Source of the DNA: a virus
Reading direction: 5' to 3' (one strand)
Virus record (IMG/VR): IMGVR_UViG_3300033233_000114
Coordinates: 1-33,450 of that record
DNA length: 33,450 nucleotides
Numbering within the stretch: the stretch's first letter is position 1; every line of letters begins with the position of its first letter. Position numbers and translations under genes: made by a program. The notes beneath the pieces are model-generated. The model was not told where the DNA came from. It did not search any database and was given only the letters and a program-made list of their open reading frames with translations. Below are positions 4,579-13,885 of this stretch, piece by piece.

Positions 4579-4781
4579 TACGCCACCTCATCCATAGTTA
4601 AAGCCCCGACCACGCACCCGTGCATGGCTTCGGTGATCCGCTCCCAATCGACATCTGGGTTGTAGGGGTTGGCGAAGATCGAGCCGCGCTTTGCAACTTC
4701 AGCGCGGAGCCCGGGGAGGAGTTTGTCACACTCGCCACATCCGGTGCAGGAGTGACCGATCTTGATGGCGAGGACGGTCAT
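4578..4781 (-). CDS. mini-ferredoxin-like iron-sulfur protein
   Basis: The product is 67 residues with SCTGCGECDKLLPG near the N terminus (Cys about 12, 15 and 18) and GCVVGALTMDE near the C terminus (Cys about 56). Single-cluster [4Fe-4S] ferredoxins use CxxCxxC plus one distal Cys usually followed by Pro. All four ligands are present here, although the distal C-P is C-V and the second-cluster Cys is replaced by Leu (LLPG). A bound cluster is inferred, not shown. The gene is coupled to both neighbours (ATGA and TAATG overlaps) within the lysis cassette. An alternative is a zinc-binding protein of unrelated fold. Confidence 0.6.
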   Translation of the reverse strand: MTVLAIKIGHSCTGCGECDKLLPGLRAEVAKRGSIFANPYNPDVDWERITEAMHGCVVGALTMDEVA

Positions 4782-5230
4782 TTTTCCCCCCGCATCTGCC
4801 GCCCCAGGTTATCGAAGCAGTCGATCAGCAGCCGCTTAGTCTCGGCAACCTCAGCCCGAATGGCGTCAACCACTCTTTGAGTCTCGGCCCGGTCGGTCTT
4901 CCCGTCGTTTTTTACCTCGCCAATCTGCCGCAAAAGTTCGGCGTGGCGCTCTTTGCCATTCGCCCCGCAGATCGTGCAGGAGTCCTGAAAGATGACCCGC
5001 TTGAAGGTCTCCGTTGTTTCTGCCTTATGAGTGGCGATGGCGGAGTTGATCTCGGTTTTCCATTCTTTCGAGGTGCCAGCGTGTTCGGCCTTGTACTCGG
5101 CAAACTGCTCCTTAAAGGCCAGTAGCTCTTGCTTCAGTAGCGCCTGACCAATCCTGATCCCCATGTACCCGGACCCGGCAGGGACTACCACACCAATGAC
5201 CAGCGTTATCCCCACCTGTGCTACGTCCAT
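4778..5230 (-). CDS. membrane-anchored coiled-coil protein (holin/spanin candidate)
   Basis: The product is 150 residues. An N-terminal membrane segment (about 6-28, VGITLVIGVVVPAGSGYMGI) is followed by a long charged coiled coil (about 33-75), then CTICGANGKERH (CxxC with a downstream His, possibly metal-binding) and a second coiled coil to the C terminus. One membrane anchor plus periplasmic or cytoplasmic coils recalls i-spanins and XhlA-type lysis accessories, but the CTIC block is not typical of either. It is the first gene of the lysis cassette, 41 bases after the fibre gene, with a purine-rich ribosome binding site. Confidence 0.65.
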   Translation of the reverse strand: MDVAQVGITLVIGVVVPAGSGYMGIRIGQALLKQELLAFKEQFAEYKAEHAGTSKEWKTEINSAIATHKAETTETFKRVIFQDSCTICGANGKERHAELLRQIGEVKNDGKTDRAETQRVVDAIRAEVAETKRLLIDCFDNLGRQMRGEK

Positions 5231-5271
5231 CCTCTTCCCCCGCTTATTTTAGATTTCAGCAAAAAACTAAA

Positions 5272-8200
5272 TTAGTAAACATAACAGCTCGATCCGGTGT
5301 AGATCGTCCCGGTCTGTCCTGCGGTTGATGCCGATGCCATTACAGCTACCGTCCCGGCAGTCGATCCGTTCTTTATCGTTCCGGAAATATTAAACAGTAT
5401 GGGAGTGGTAAGGACGGAAGACGTAACAGATGTACTCGTCGCGGTGGCAGAAAAAGCACCCGCCCCGGTTATAACCTCAGTAGCGTATGCCGTAGACCGG
5501 TATGAATAACCCACCGAAACCGCCGTTGGGCTGGCGGGGCCGTTGACGTTGAACCGTAGGAGTGAGGTGGCCGTATTAAGTGTGTTTAGATTGCAATCAA
5601 AGGTCATTTCCTGGTTGGCGGCAATGCTCCATGTTAACCCGGTGACATTGGCGGCGGTGGTGCTGCTGGTGGTGACGTTTGAGGTCGCCACTTTGTACAC
5701 CGCGCCGACGGCGCTACCGGAGGGATGCACATGGTCGGCCCTGGCTGCGTACTGTGATGTCCCACGCGCAGCGGTTCCATCGGCTGCCGGGGTGCTAGTT
5801 GTATCGGGATTGTTAGTCGCGGTGATATGCCAGCCCGCTGAGCCGTAAACAAGGTTGATCCCCTTGCCCTTGGATGAGATACCAGTAGTGGCCGGGCTAA
5901 AAGCGTAGGTGGTGGCCCCATCCACAAAGGCGGCAGATGGGGTAATGATCAATCCGTCGTTGGTGTTACCCTGAGCCTTCCATACCAGTTCCAACTCTTG
6001 GCCCGCCGTACCCGCCGCCAGGGTGCAGTTGTCCTGATCGGAGTCGCCGTCGCTAGTTAATTCGATGATCTTGGCGGTCAGAGGGATAGCCGCGCCGGTA
6101 TGTGAGCAGGTTACGGCTCCAGGGGTTGATACCTCAGCCCCGGTGGTGGTAGTAGCCGGGACTGATAAAATGCCAGTTGAAGGGTTATAACTGAACGCCG
6201 TCGCCGTGCTGCTGGCCTGGTTGCTAGTGGTATTGGCCGCTGATAGCATTGGATAAAATGCGGAGTTGGTCGTGACTGCCCCGGTGTTGGCCAGGGCAGC
6301 AGCACTCCCGGCGCTGCCGCTGGCATTGCTGTAGTCGTTAGCCATGAGGGTTTTGGTGGTCGTCGGGAAAGTGTAGGTCTGGCCAGCGGTGCCGGTGAAG
6401 GTCGAAGAGCCAGCGGTTAAGGTGTGGCCGTTGTAGGTCTTGCCGGTCAGGGCCGAAGCAATCTTGCCATCAGCAATGGCCGTGGCGTTCCAGGTGCCGG
6501 TCGCAATGGTGCCGGTTGAGGTAATGGCGGTGTTGCCGGTCCAGGTCGAAAGAGCGGTGTTTTCCACATTGTTTAGAGACAGGTCGCTTTTCAGCGTTGC
6601 GACCGATACCGCAGTCGGCACCGCCGTACCTGCCGTGGTGTTGCCCAGGTAGGTTTTCGTGGCGATGGTGGCAATATCCCCCAAAGCAACCGCCCCGAAT
6701 GCGGGATTACCCGCAGCGTTGCCGTGGAGTACGGTGCTGGTGGTTCCCTGGTTGGCAAAATCAGCCGAAGATAGGCCGAGAGTGATATTGCTGGAGAGCG
6801 CCTTGCCGTTAACGGTGGTATCGGTCCCGACTTTACCATTTGCCAGGTCATAGGCCGACTTAACCGCCGTGCTACTAGCTGCCGTTGTACTGCTGGTAGT
6901 GCTGGTGCTGTCTGAAATTGCAGTAATGTTGAGCGAGGTTCCCCACGCTGCGCCGGTTGATACCGCCACTCCCGAACCAGGGTAGACCATCCCGCCCGCG
7001 CCAGGCGCTACCCATGACCGGGTCCCGCCCGTAGTCGATGACAGCACATACCCATTGGTTCCGGGATTGCCAAGAGCCGCCTCGTAGTTTGTCCCAGCTA
7101 CGAAATTAGCGGCCCGGTAGTCGCTGGCATAGGTGGTGTTAGTCGCGTTGTCGCCGGTATTCGCGCCGCTAACAGTCGTGGTGCCGGTAACCGCCAGGGT
7201 CGGGGTTGCAGCCCCGGTGATATCCACTGAATTGAATTTTTGAGCAGTCACCGCGCCGGTAAAAGTGGCTGATCCGGTCGACGACAACGTTAATTGAGGA
7301 GTTGATGAGCCGCCTGCGGCAAACCTAATATCCCCAGTAGCCGTGTCGTTTTGCAGGACGATATTTCCCGAAGTGGTGTTGAAAAAACCCAGATCATTTG
7401 CGCCGATGGCGTGCCAGCCAGTATACCCGCTGCTGGCCTTGTACAACTGCCCGTATGCCGCGGTATCTGCCTGCACGAACACTGCCGCCGTCGAGACGGC
7501 GGCTGCTGAAGTATTATGAACCCTAATTCCCTGGTTACCGGATACCGAAGTATCAACATTTAGTATGTCAGTTGGAGCAGAGTTGCCGATTCCAACTTTC
7601 CCGCTTACGGTAAGGTTCCCAGACCCAGCGTCCGGGGATAGATACCCTACTGCCAACCCCCCGGTCGAACCAATCCGCATACGTTCGACGGAGTTGGTGT
7701 AAAATAGCGCGGGGTGATTAGTTAAACTGCCTTGGCCAAAAGTAGTCCCACCCCCGGCTATACCAAAAACCGTTTGAATGGTTGGATTATCTACACGGAA
7801 CAATCGGTTTACCCCCGCCACAGTCGTTACGCTATGCACCGCTTCTGCTGGAGCTGCCGTGCCAATACCCAGCCGGGTATTGACCTCGTCGTAGGTAGAG
7901 TTTGCGCCCAGATTGATCTTACCCTTGGTGCCGTTCGAGGTGCTGGACAGCGTGAGGTTTTCCCCCGCAGCCGTCCCGCCAACAATCGTCTGGCCACCAG
8001 CCGCGCCAGCCGGATTAAAATCAGTGTCAGGTGACCACTCAGCGTCAGTCTCACCCGCGTTCACTCGCAGATGTTGGAGAGTTTTGCCGGTCATGGCCGG
8101 AAGGATAGCAACTGCCGTATGCCCATGATTCCCCGCCGCCGCAGTGGTGCTAGTGCTGCCAAGATTAACCCCGATGGCATCTGCCCCAACATTGATTGTG

Positions 8201-8574
8201 CCAATGGTCCCAGCAGACCCGGTATGGCTGACGATGTTAAGGGTAGGGTCAATGCTAGCCGTGCCGGTCTGGGTCATACCGTTCCCAGCGGTGACACTGG
8301 TTACGGTGCCTGTGCCGCTCCCCGCCGCGTTGGTCTGCGCCCAAGTTCCAGACGGATTGAGGACATACTGTGCATACGGCGCATCAATGTTCTCCCGTAG
8401 TGTGCCAATCTTAACCCCTGTTGGGTTGGCATCGGCAGTCAAGCAAGATACCCTGTCCCCAGACTTTGGGGTGCAAGATCCAAAAGAAGGGGAAACCAGC
8501 CAGGCCATTAACACAATTGATAAGATAACCGTGGCCATGGTCACCAGGGCTATTTTGAGATATTCTTTTCGCAT
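5272..8574 (-). CDS. large tail fibre/adhesin with signal-peptide-like N terminus
   Basis: The protein has about 1100 residues, rich in Ser, Thr, Ala and Gly with repetitive beta-type sequence. Fibre hallmarks include LNNVENTALSTWTGNTAI with GTWNATAI (about 680-710) and RGTSQYAARADHVHP (about 950), common in phage tail fibres. The C-terminal 130 residues look like a receptor-binding beta domain. Start ATG 8574 is chosen because AAGGAG lies seven bases upstream; a longer frame to 8604 has no such site. The N terminus is MRKEYLKIALVTMATVILS, then apolar to about residue 26, then SPSFGSC, which looks like a signal peptide or membrane anchor and is odd for a virion fibre. Single-frame length argues against error. 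Confidence 0.85.
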   Translation of the reverse strand: MRKEYLKIALVTMATVILSIVLMAWLVSPSFGSCTPKSGDRVSCLTADANPTGVKIGTLRENIDAPYAQYVLNPSGTWAQTNAAGSGTGTVTSVTAGNGMTQTGTASIDPTLNIVSHTGSAGTIGTINVGADAIGVNLGSTSTTAAAGNHGHTAVAILPAMTGKTLQHLRVNAGETDAEWSPDTDFNPAGAAGGQTIVGGTAAGENLTLSSTSNGTKGKINLGANSTYDEVNTRLGIGTAAPAEAVHSVTTVAGVNRLFRVDNPTIQTVFGIAGGGTTFGQGSLTNHPALFYTNSVERMRIGSTGGLAVGYLSPDAGSGNLTVSGKVGIGNSAPTDILNVDTSVSGNQGIRVHNTSAAAVSTAAVFVQADTAAYGQLYKASSGYTGWHAIGANDLGFFNTTSGNIVLQNDTATGDIRFAAGGSSTPQLTLSSTGSATFTGAVTAQKFNSVDITGAATPTLAVTGTTTVSGANTGDNATNTTYASDYRAANFVAGTNYEAALGNPGTNGYVLSSTTGGTRSWVAPGAGGMVYPGSGVAVSTGAAWGTSLNITAISDSTSTTSSTTAASSTAVKSAYDLANGKVGTDTTVNGKALSSNITLGLSSADFANQGTTSTVLHGNAAGNPAFGAVALGDIATIATKTYLGNTTAGTAVPTAVSVATLKSDLSLNNVENTALSTWTGNTAITSTGTIATGTWNATAIADGKIASALTGKTYNGHTLTAGSSTFTGTAGQTYTFPTTTKTLMANDYSNASGSAGSAAALANTGAVTTNSAFYPMLSAANTTSNQASSTATAFSYNPSTGILSVPATTTTGAEVSTPGAVTCSHTGAAIPLTAKIIELTSDGDSDQDNCTLAAGTAGQELELVWKAQGNTNDGLIITPSAAFVDGATTYAFSPATTGISSKGKGINLVYGSAGWHITATNNPDTTSTPAADGTAARGTSQYAARADHVHPSGSAVGAVYKVATSNVTTSSTTAANVTGLTWSIAANQEMTFDCNLNTLNTATSLLRFNVNGPASPTAVSVGYSYRSTAYATEVITGAGAFSATATSTSVTSSVLTTPILFNISGTIKNGSTAGTVAVMASASTAGQTGTIYTGSSCYVY

Positions 8575-8584
8575 TTTTTGCTCC

Positions 8585-10408
8585 TTATTCAACCGTTGAC
8601 CCAACGGAAATCGAGGTTCCGTTGGGGAATTTTATAAAGACTTCAGTTATCTTGTCCGGGGTGGTTCCGGTGACAGTGTAGTAGTAGGTCGGGATGGTGA
8701 CGGTGCCGGGATCACCAAGAGGAATACCAGTATCTCCACCAGCTCCTGCCACGATGATCTTCCGATAGACAGTAAACATCGAAACCAGTGCGCCACCAGT
8801 GCATCCCAGTTTCGGGCCGGTAGAGTTAGCGGCGGTAATCTCGCACTCAAACATGCCAGGAAGACCGGGTATATCTTGCCCAATGCCCAGAGGTGCGGAG
8901 GAAACTCCCCCGATAGAGGCGGTGATTGCATTGACCTGGTCGTCTGCTACAGGGCGTTTCCAGCGAAGGAGGTAGGTGTCTCCTGGGACTACGGTCATCG
9001 GAGCTGCGCTTGATTCAATCAAATAGTCTTCCAACACGGGATGAAACGTCGCCAGCCCTCCTGTGACAGCCCCCTCGTCGATGTACCAATTAGCAGCATC
9101 GGCGAACATTGGGTCATATATTTTTTGGATTATTTCATAATCCCCGGACGATCTACGCAGCATAGCGCCAAAGTTAGTACCGGCATGGTCACCTAGGATA
9201 ATCCCCGCGTGTTCCGGGGAAATCAAGCATTGAGTCAGACTTCCGTAAACTACTGCCCCACCTAGCGCGGATACTATTGCCAGGTTCCCCGTACACCTAC
9301 GAATACCGCCGCCGGTAGAACCGGAATACGTCTGAGTTTCCCCCTCCAGCTCGCCTTGAGTGCAACAGGGCCAATCAGTCGCCCACGCATTCTCCGTCAT
9401 GCACACCCAATTGTTTCCCTCGCCCCATTGAGCGCGATACCCCGATTTTTGCAACACCGCCCACGGCCATTCATATTCTCCGGATCTAGCATCATGATGA
9501 GTTAGGTGAGTGATTTCGCCCGTGGGGTGTCCTAATTTACCCACCGCTTTTCGCATTGCGTCAGGGGAGGAACTCCCGCCGCTAACAGAGTTGGGGTCAA
9601 TACCCAATACTCCTGGCGACACACTGAGGATCGTTGCCCCGTAGACTACTCCCATAGTATCCGTCGCGGTTACATAGACGGTCTGCCCAACCATGAAACC
9701 AGCAGAGACAAAACGATCGTCTGAGTCGAGTATCTGGTCGTTTATGAGAGGATTTTCGTTGGCGATAACCGATATCGACGCCCCGGTGATGGTTGGTTCT
9801 GCGCCAACCTCCAAGCGGCAACTGTACGGGATGAACGGGATATCCTGATACCCAACAGAAAAATCATCATGTGACGAATATTGACCAGTGTCCTGAGTCC
9901 GATAAACCCGGCATAGCGCCGCCCGCCAGTCATAATCGCAGTTGATCTTCCTTGTGAGCCAATGTCGCCGGATAATCGATCCTGTCTGAGACAGATGGCC
10001 CTGAAATCCCCTGGTATAAAAAAGGTTGTTGGCGGGAACCCAATGTATAATATCGTTCGGGTATTGCGATGAAGATGCTTCGAGTTCAAACGAAGACGTT
10101 GTTTTAGCAGTAAGAGTAAGGGTTTCTGCTTCGCCGGTGCAAATACCATCGGGATAGGGGTCACCAACCTGGGGCCCGGTCCACCCAGGGATGATAAATT
10201 TAGCCTGATAGGTCATCTGGTATTTATCGCCAACAACCAGGCCGCCAGCGGTGGCGAGGGCCATCAGGTTGGTGTAGGTGGATAGGGGATGGGTGGTGAT
10301 GCCAAGACCTCCGGGGCCAACTGGTCCACGCGCCCCCGATTCGGTAAGGTGAAAAACAAAAGGCTCTTCGGTCAGGTCAAAACTGCTTGTTTCAGTGATT
10401 GTCATCAT
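8585..10408 (-). CDS. tail fibre/tip-associated structural protein
   Basis: The product is about 607 residues, starting at ATG 10408 one base after the stop of the preceding gene (a longer in-frame start exists but lies inside that gene). The N-terminal part FDLTEEPFVFHLTESGARGPVGPGGLG links a short beta strand to a collagen-like Gly-x-Pro stretch, a frequent joint in tail fibres. The middle and end are beta-rich with several Cys (MTENAWATDWPCCTQGE), without a recognised enzymatic motif. Receptor binding or fibre connection is inferred from position between the BppU-like protein and the large fibre. Confidence 0.75.
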   Translation of the reverse strand: MMTITETSSFDLTEEPFVFHLTESGARGPVGPGGLGITTHPLSTYTNLMALATAGGLVVGDKYQMTYQAKFIIPGWTGPQVGDPYPDGICTGEAETLTLTAKTTSSFELEASSSQYPNDIIHWVPANNLFYTRGFQGHLSQTGSIIRRHWLTRKINCDYDWRAALCRVYRTQDTGQYSSHDDFSVGYQDIPFIPYSCRLEVGAEPTITGASISVIANENPLINDQILDSDDRFVSAGFMVGQTVYVTATDTMGVVYGATILSVSPGVLGIDPNSVSGGSSSPDAMRKAVGKLGHPTGEITHLTHHDARSGEYEWPWAVLQKSGYRAQWGEGNNWVCMTENAWATDWPCCTQGELEGETQTYSGSTGGGIRRCTGNLAIVSALGGAVVYGSLTQCLISPEHAGIILGDHAGTNFGAMLRRSSGDYEIIQKIYDPMFADAANWYIDEGAVTGGLATFHPVLEDYLIESSAAPMTVVPGDTYLLRWKRPVADDQVNAITASIGGVSSAPLGIGQDIPGLPGMFECEITAANSTGPKLGCTGGALVSMFTVYRKIIVAGAGGDTGIPLGDPGTVTIPTYYYTVTGTTPDKITEVFIKFPNGTSISVGSTVE

Positions 10409-10409
10409 G

Positions 10410-10754
10410 TCAGGTGCTCGTCGCCGAAGGTTCAACGGTGACTGTCCCGGTGAGCATTTTAGCACTCAACCCGCCGACTGTATAAAACTGGTCCCACACC
10501 GCAGAAGTCACAGGCAGCGCGGCTATTTCGGCCTTGGTGATTGACCGGGTGTATTTGCCATCAGTCCCATCAGTTACCAGCCCGAAAGCAAACGCGGCCA
10601 TTGCTGTTTCTGCTTGGCTGTAGCTGGTTTTTATATCCGCCTTCAGCGTCCACCCGGAAATGTCAACGGCAACCCCGTTATCTGTGATCGTCCCGGTGAC
10701 GCTGTAATCCTCGGACTGTTTTAGGACTATGTTTAAAACTGGAGTTGCTGCCAT
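10410..10754 (-). CDS. BppU-N-like baseplate/fibre adaptor protein
   Basis: The product is 114 residues. The pattern FVLKQ-like start (LNIVLKQSEDYSVTGTITDNG), then VDISGWTLKADIKTS and a final YTVGGLSAKMLTGTVTV, follows the beta-sandwich of the N-terminal domain of phage upper baseplate proteins (BppU_N family outline). It probably docks fibres to the tail tip. It abuts the next fibre gene and follows the preceding tail gene by 19 bases. Confidence 0.6.
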   Translation of the reverse strand: MAATPVLNIVLKQSEDYSVTGTITDNGVAVDISGWTLKADIKTSYSQAETAMAAFAFGLVTDGTDGKYTRSITKAEIAALPVTSAVWDQFYTVGGLSAKMLTGTVTVEPSATST

Positions 10755-10773
10755 TTTGTTCCTCGCGTCAGAA

Positions 10774-11793
10774 TTAAATTAGCGACACTGGCCCGGAAAC
10801 CGAAACCCCTTGAAAAACAACGCCCCATGCTCCAGCCGCAGAATCAAAAAATTGATTGTATAAAACAAGATCCCCGTTGCTATCCGTCGGGGCGACGAGC
10901 ACTACCGAGACATGTTCTGTGGTCCCGGTAGTGCTCATCCCCCCTGCCGTGCTATAATACGACCCACTCCGGATGCGCCCGCTAAAGTTCGTTCCGCTGG
11001 GGATGCTCCCAACCTTTATCCGACCGGTTAACCTCACAAAGCAGTTTTTAAACGGCGTATTATGTGTGGTTGTCGCCGACGTGCAGTCTACATAGCCAAA
11101 AGAACCTGTCCCGGTTCCTATTGCAGTTAGTCCGGGGGGGGGAGCTGCCTGGTGGCTTTCTACAGGGTTCCCGGAAATTTCGTCAAACCATATAGTTGTA
11201 GAGCTGCCGGGGTTGGTATCTGTATATCCTCCCACCAGACCGACCGTGTAGTACCGAGCCCCGCTTGGTGGAATAGCCTGCCCGATAAGCCGAGACGCAG
11301 ACGTCGGCCCAGCGGTTGACGAATAAACGATAGTAGACGCACTCCCCCCCCCTAGTGGCGTCAAACTCGCATCGTACCAATACAAAATCACCTGGCATTT
11401 GGCCCCAACCTGCGAGACCTTGTGCAAAAAGCTGAATGTCACCGGAGATAACGAGCAGGGCACATAATCAGATTCAACCAACCCTCCGCCGTTACTCGCC
11501 CCGCCAGGATGCACCATCTTAATGGACTTGGCGCCCTCAAGCGGAGAGGTGGTTTCAAGCGCCACCGTTCCGCCTGGGTAGGTGGTCGCGTGGTTGTCGG
11601 TAAAGGACCAGCCGTCCGGCACCCCGTCGGCATCGGAATCAATCTCGAAATTACCGTTTGCAAGCCCAGTTGACGCAACAGCCGCCGTTGTCCCGTAGAG
11701 GTACATCAGCGAGTCCCTGATTTTGGTCAGTAGCGGGTTTGTAACTGCTTTCCCTACTGCAATCTCTGTGCTTAAAGGCGGATCCCATGCCAT
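10774..11793 (-). CDS. tail-tip protein with carbohydrate-binding-like module
   Basis: The product is 339 residues. The first 35 residues (WDPPLSTEIAVGKAVTNPLLTKIRDSL) resemble an attachment segment found in phage tip proteins. About residues 44-205 form a jelly-roll-like module: NGNFEIDSDADGVPDGW at the start, a D-x-D-x-D calcium-type loop, and IWFDEI near its end, as in carbohydrate-binding modules. The C-terminal 110 residues are another beta domain. A role in host-surface contact is inferred. It lies four bases after the hub gene. Confidence 0.7.
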   Translation of the reverse strand: MAWDPPLSTEIAVGKAVTNPLLTKIRDSLMYLYGTTAAVASTGLANGNFEIDSDADGVPDGWSFTDNHATTYPGGTVALETTSPLEGAKSIKMVHPGGASNGGGLVESDYVPCSLSPVTFSFLHKVSQVGAKCQVILYWYDASLTPLGGGSASTIVYSSTAGPTSASRLIGQAIPPSGARYYTVGLVGGYTDTNPGSSTTIWFDEISGNPVESHQAAPPPGLTAIGTGTGSFGYVDCTSATTTHNTPFKNCFVRLTGRIKVGSIPSGTNFSGRIRSGSYYSTAGGMSTTGTTEHVSVVLVAPTDSNGDLVLYNQFFDSAAGAWGVVFQGVSVSGPVSLI

Positions 11794-11797
11794 ACAA

Positions 11798-13885
11798 TCA
11801 CCAAATATAATAACCTGTTGACCCGTCCGGCATTATGCCGTGTGTGTCGGATATGTAGCCGTATTCTTTTTCCGCTGCCGTGGCCGCTATGTAGTCCGGA
11901 TGGTCGGTGTCTGATATGATGCAAATCTTTTGCTTCGGTAGCTCTTTCAGGGTCAGGGTTATTTTACCCAGTTTCTTGGCCCTGGCAATGACGATATGAT
12001 TTGAGGTAATATTCCTGCCGTCAGCCGCCAGCCGCTCATCGGTATTGAGCGCAACTGAATCGCCGGTTTTAATCCCCTCGTCTTTGAGTTCAACCGCTGC
12101 CGTGATGATGGGCCTGGCCTCGCGCCGGTTCATCAGCCGCCGTCTTACCAACCCAGTCGCGTAGACCTCGGCAAGCTCTGGGTTCAGCCATCTTTTAGCC
12201 AGCCAGCGGTTGTAAATAACATCGGGCACCGAGTCGTTAAAACCGTTCGCGCCCTCGGCGTCAACATCAAGGGCAATATCCAACTCCGCGTAGCTGTCGG
12301 CCTTCGCAAGTTCGCCAGTTGCAGACTTGTCCCAGTACATCAAGGCTCGTGTGCGGCGCTCGGTTTCGTTGTAATCTGTTGACCCGGATTTTACTATGAT
12401 ATTCGCGGTATCGGTAAGCGTGTTATAGGTGCGGTCGGGGTCGTTGCCCATGTTCCGGCGCACGCTGATTTTCTGGTTTTCGTCCTGCCATATATGCAGG
12501 TCAAGGATGTTGGCGACCTCCCAGAAAAGGTCGGATGCTTTCAGCCCGTCGGCGTCGATGATGACCGCCGAAAAGTCCAGATCCTCTTCGGGCCAGGATT
12601 GCCATTTGGTCCACTCAGCCGTGAGAAAATCGGTTGCATAGCTGCCCCCGGCCATATCCCATATGGTCTTGAGGTGGGTAAAGGGGTTATCAGGAGCAAA
12701 ATATTTAACCAGCGTCGCCGTGGCATTGGCGTCATGGGCAACTGCGACAGTCTCAAACATCCCCCGCGTGAGAGTCAGCAACTGATTGGCCGGGGCCGAC
12801 ATGCTGCCGTAATAAATTACCTCATCGTCGATCTGGATATACCCAGTGGAGTCGATTTGCACCCCATCGGCTTTGAGCAAGGAGGTTAAAATCAGGCTGG
12901 TATCATTGTTGTCAATCGCGCTCAGGAGTTTGGTTTTGATCTTATCCGGAACGGTCAGCGCGTCCAACCCTATAAGGGTATCAACGCAATCAATCGACAC
13001 CTGCCCCGATGAGATTGTGATATTATCGACCACCCCCTGCCATCGTTGGGTAAAGTTCGCTTCTGGTTCGCCGATGTACCCCTCATAAACTTTAACCGGC
13101 CTGCCCTTGTAATTGGGGTTCCTGGCAATCAGCTTTTTCCAATACTCCCCTTGAGCGGTTCGGGTGGCTCGGTAAGGGTCGGTGGTATCGGCCCCGGTCA
13201 GCTCGTCCACCATGCCGATTTTGACCCGGCCCTTGACGGTAATCTGGCGCTCGATCTTGGTTGGTAAATACCCAACTGACATGACATAAGGTAGCACCCC
13301 AGAAAATGGAATGGCTGCGTCGTTGCTGGTGTATTTTAGGTTAACGGTGGTCTTGGCGAAGTTCGCCCGGTCTCGGCAGTTGAAAAATGTGTTGTAGCAC
13401 TCCGTTCCGGCCACGGACAGGCGCACGCTCACGGCATCAACCGACCCGACAAAATCAGCATCGGCACGCAATCCAGCGTTGGCCCCGCTGGTGTTGGTGA
13501 TTGCCTGAGTGTAGGTTCCGCTGGAGCTGCGACTTGTCCCGGTTCCGTTTCCGGCGAATGCCGCTATCGTCCCGGCTGTGCGGGTGACGGTGTAGGTGAT
13601 GACATAAGAGCCAGAGCCAACAACGGCCTGGGAAAGCTCAGACGCTGCCGACTGGCTCCCGTCGCTGCTGGCCAGCTCCAACCCTGAAGAGATTGTCCAC
13701 CCCGTGCCTTTTGTCCAATCGGTATCGGTGTTAAAATAGCCGTTGGCGATAAGCTCAGGGCTGCCAAGGGCCAGGTGCGCCGTGCAAGCTCCAGTCCCGA
13801 AGGTCAACGAGCATTTATCTAGGGTCAGCACAACAAGGGTGCAGGGCTGCCGAGATATGGCTGCTGTCTTCGCCGCGTAGGTCAC
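11798..13885 (-). CDS. tail hub/tip protein with inserted jelly-roll module
   Basis: This 695-residue protein is probably the central tail-tip (hub) protein that opens the tail at the host surface. The N-terminal block CSLTFGTGAC (about 26-36) and the later block TECYNTFFNCRDRANF (about 161-177) look like two halves of one Cys-paired motif seen undivided in related tip proteins (recollection). Between them sits about 115 residues starting LIANGYFNTDTDWTKGTGW and ending VDAVSVRLS, a carbohydrate-binding-like jelly roll. The remaining 500 residues contain hub-like beta domains (WQGVVDNITISSGQVSI, WLNPELAEVYATGLV). It overlaps the upstream gene by four bases. Confidence 0.75.
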   Translation of the reverse strand: MTYAAKTAAISRQPCTLVVLTLDKCSLTFGTGACTAHLALGSPELIANGYFNTDTDWTKGTGWTISSGLELASSDGSQSAASELSQAVVGSGSYVITYTVTRTAGTIAAFAGNGTGTSRSSSGTYTQAITNTSGANAGLRADADFVGSVDAVSVRLSVAGTECYNTFFNCRDRANFAKTTVNLKYTSNDAAIPFSGVLPYVMSVGYLPTKIERQITVKGRVKIGMVDELTGADTTDPYRATRTAQGEYWKKLIARNPNYKGRPVKVYEGYIGEPEANFTQRWQGVVDNITISSGQVSIDCVDTLIGLDALTVPDKIKTKLLSAIDNNDTSLILTSLLKADGVQIDSTGYIQIDDEVIYYGSMSAPANQLLTLTRGMFETVAVAHDANATATLVKYFAPDNPFTHLKTIWDMAGGSYATDFLTAEWTKWQSWPEEDLDFSAVIIDADGLKASDLFWEVANILDLHIWQDENQKISVRRNMGNDPDRTYNTLTDTANIIVKSGSTDYNETERRTRALMYWDKSATGELAKADSYAELDIALDVDAEGANGFNDSVPDVIYNRWLAKRWLNPELAEVYATGLVRRRLMNRREARPIITAAVELKDEGIKTGDSVALNTDERLAADGRNITSNHIVIARAKKLGKITLTLKELPKQKICIISDTDHPDYIAATAAEKEYGYISDTHGIMPDGSTGYYIW

